From Rhodoblastus sp963704565 (GTDB lineage Bacteria > Pseudomonadota > Alphaproteobacteria > Rhizobiales > Beijerinckiaceae), in assembly GCA_963704565.1 (NCBI GenBank), contig OY969917.1:3348001-3412000 (forward strand): DNA of 64,000 nt. The letters are read 5' to 3'. Shown here piece by piece: positions 63,494-64,000 of this stretch; position 1 is the first letter of the stretch; each line of letters starts with the position of its first letter. The position numbers and the translations under genes are program-made. Below the pieces are notes generated by a model. It had not been told where the DNA came from. It ran no database searches and worked only from the letters and a program-made list of their open reading frames with translations.

Positions 63494-64000
63494 ATGACAG
63501 AGGCGGGGGCGACGTTGAAATGGGGAGTGGGGCGCCGGCTCGAATTCATCGAGTTCCGGCTGTTCTGGGAGAGCTCGATCAACCGGGCCGACCTCGTGGA
63601 GGCGTTCGGCGTTTCGGTGCCGCAGGCGTCCAAGGACTTGACGCTCTATCAGGAGCGCGCGCCGGGAAACATGGAGTATGACACCCGCGCCAAGCGCTAC
63701 GTCGCCGCCGAAAAGTTCGTTCTGCGCTTCCTTGAACCGGACCCCTACATCTATCTCTCGCAGCTTCGTTCGGTCGCCGAAGGGGCCGTGCCCGCGAGCG
63801 ATTCGTGGATTGCCGCGCTTCCTAGAGCCGACGTCGCCCTGACCCCCAAGCGGGACATCAACATTGAGGTTCTGCGCAAGATCCTCGACGCCATCCGCGA
63901 AGGCGTCTCTGTTGATATTTTTTACCAGTCGATGAACAAGGCGCGCCCAGATCCAATCTGGCGCAGAATTACGCCGCACGCCTTCGGCTATGACGACTTT
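63494..64000 (+). CDS. WYL-domain transcription regulator (BrxR/CapW-like), partial
   Basis: The first 169 residues are visible; the window ends inside the gene. The N-terminal winged helix ('RRLEFIEFRLFWESSINRADLVEAFGVSVPQASKDLTLYQ') and the following 'APGNMEYDTRAKRYVAAE' are typical of BrxR/CapW-type regulators, and 'KILDAIREGVSVDIFYQSMNKA...RRITPHAFGYDDF' is the start of the WYL domain, which senses nucleic-acid-type ligands. GAGGCGGGG precedes the ATG at 63494. Such proteins repress adjacent anti-phage operons; the divergent AddB-like operon is the obvious target. Confidence 0.85.
   Translation, partial: MTEAGATLKWGVGRRLEFIEFRLFWESSINRADLVEAFGVSVPQASKDLTLYQERAPGNMEYDTRAKRYVAAEKFVLRFLEPDPYIYLSQLRSVAEGAVPASDSWIAALPRADVALTPKRDINIEVLRKILDAIREGVSVDIFYQSMNKARPDPIWRRITPHAFGYDDF

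Larger units (their letters stand above)
32231..64000. mobile_element. integrative genomic island (defence island), partial
   Basis: It starts at the broken tRNA-Gly, has a tyrosine integrase as first gene, and contains only accessory genes up to the window edge: an ATPase/HEPN pair, a Druantia-like module, and a helicase-nuclease operon with a WYL regulator. The ATPase gene is visibly less GC-rich than the nuclease operon, so the cargo is mosaic. The right end is not in the window. Confidence 0.8.

Overview
The window looks like a chromosome segment from a high-GC alphaproteobacterium, most likely order Hyphomicrobiales. This is inferred from the high GC, the alphaproteobacterial gene neighbourhoods (nagZ-scpA-scpB, tpiA-secG-pyrG-kdsA), short 'CTCACCCC..CCCTCTCCCC' palindromic repeats, and the Hox-type hydrogenase. 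I cannot fix the genus from sequence reading alone.

Positions 1-32,230 are mostly core genome. In order they hold the end of nagZ, the scpA-scpB condensin partners, a chemoreceptor ending in a PilZ domain, a YaiI-like protein and a DbpA-like RNA helicase. An IS110-family insertion follows, set between two inverted copies of a palindromic repeat and with a string of strong hairpins upstream of its transposase. Next come a ppiD-trpE pair, tpiA, secG, pyrG, a DUF1778/GNAT toxin-antitoxin pair, a VOC-like gene, kdsA, a 41-residue secreted His-rich peptide, purB, rpe and a FAD amine oxidoreductase. After these are an envelope gene pair, a compact hoxFUYHW operon for a soluble NAD-linked [NiFe]-hydrogenase, tuf, an NTF2-like protein and tRNA-Trp. 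The section ends with a small copper-handling cluster: SCO, PCuAC, a Crp/Fnr regulator and a DUF2946-like protein.

At 32,228-32,275 lies the 3' half of a tRNA-Gly(GCC), broken at the anticodon arm and followed by a tyrosine integrase. Everything from there to the end of the window is accessory, so this is one end of an integrative genomic island whose other end lies outside the window. The island is a defence island with three modules transcribed leftward. The first (33,974-40,695) is a giant AAA+/STAND-like ATPase translationally coupled to a small protein ending in a HEPN-type Rx4H motif. The second (41,162-50,986) resembles Druantia type III: a DruH-like protein, a 2018-residue DruE-like helicase, and a coupled zinc-ribbon gene at the head of the operon. 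It is flanked by 133-bp direct repeats that are pieces of two zinc-ribbon gene copies. The third (51,044-63,268) is a tightly overlapping operon encoding an AddB-like nuclease, an AddA/UvrD-like helicase-nuclease, a DUF6361-like protein, a PLD-like protein and an SF2 helicase that is split by a frame change. A divergent WYL-domain regulator (63,494 to the window edge) probably controls it.

The two least-described systems are the ATPase/HEPN pair and the AddAB-like/DUF6361/PLD/helicase operon. Functions in the island are inferred from motifs and context, not proven.
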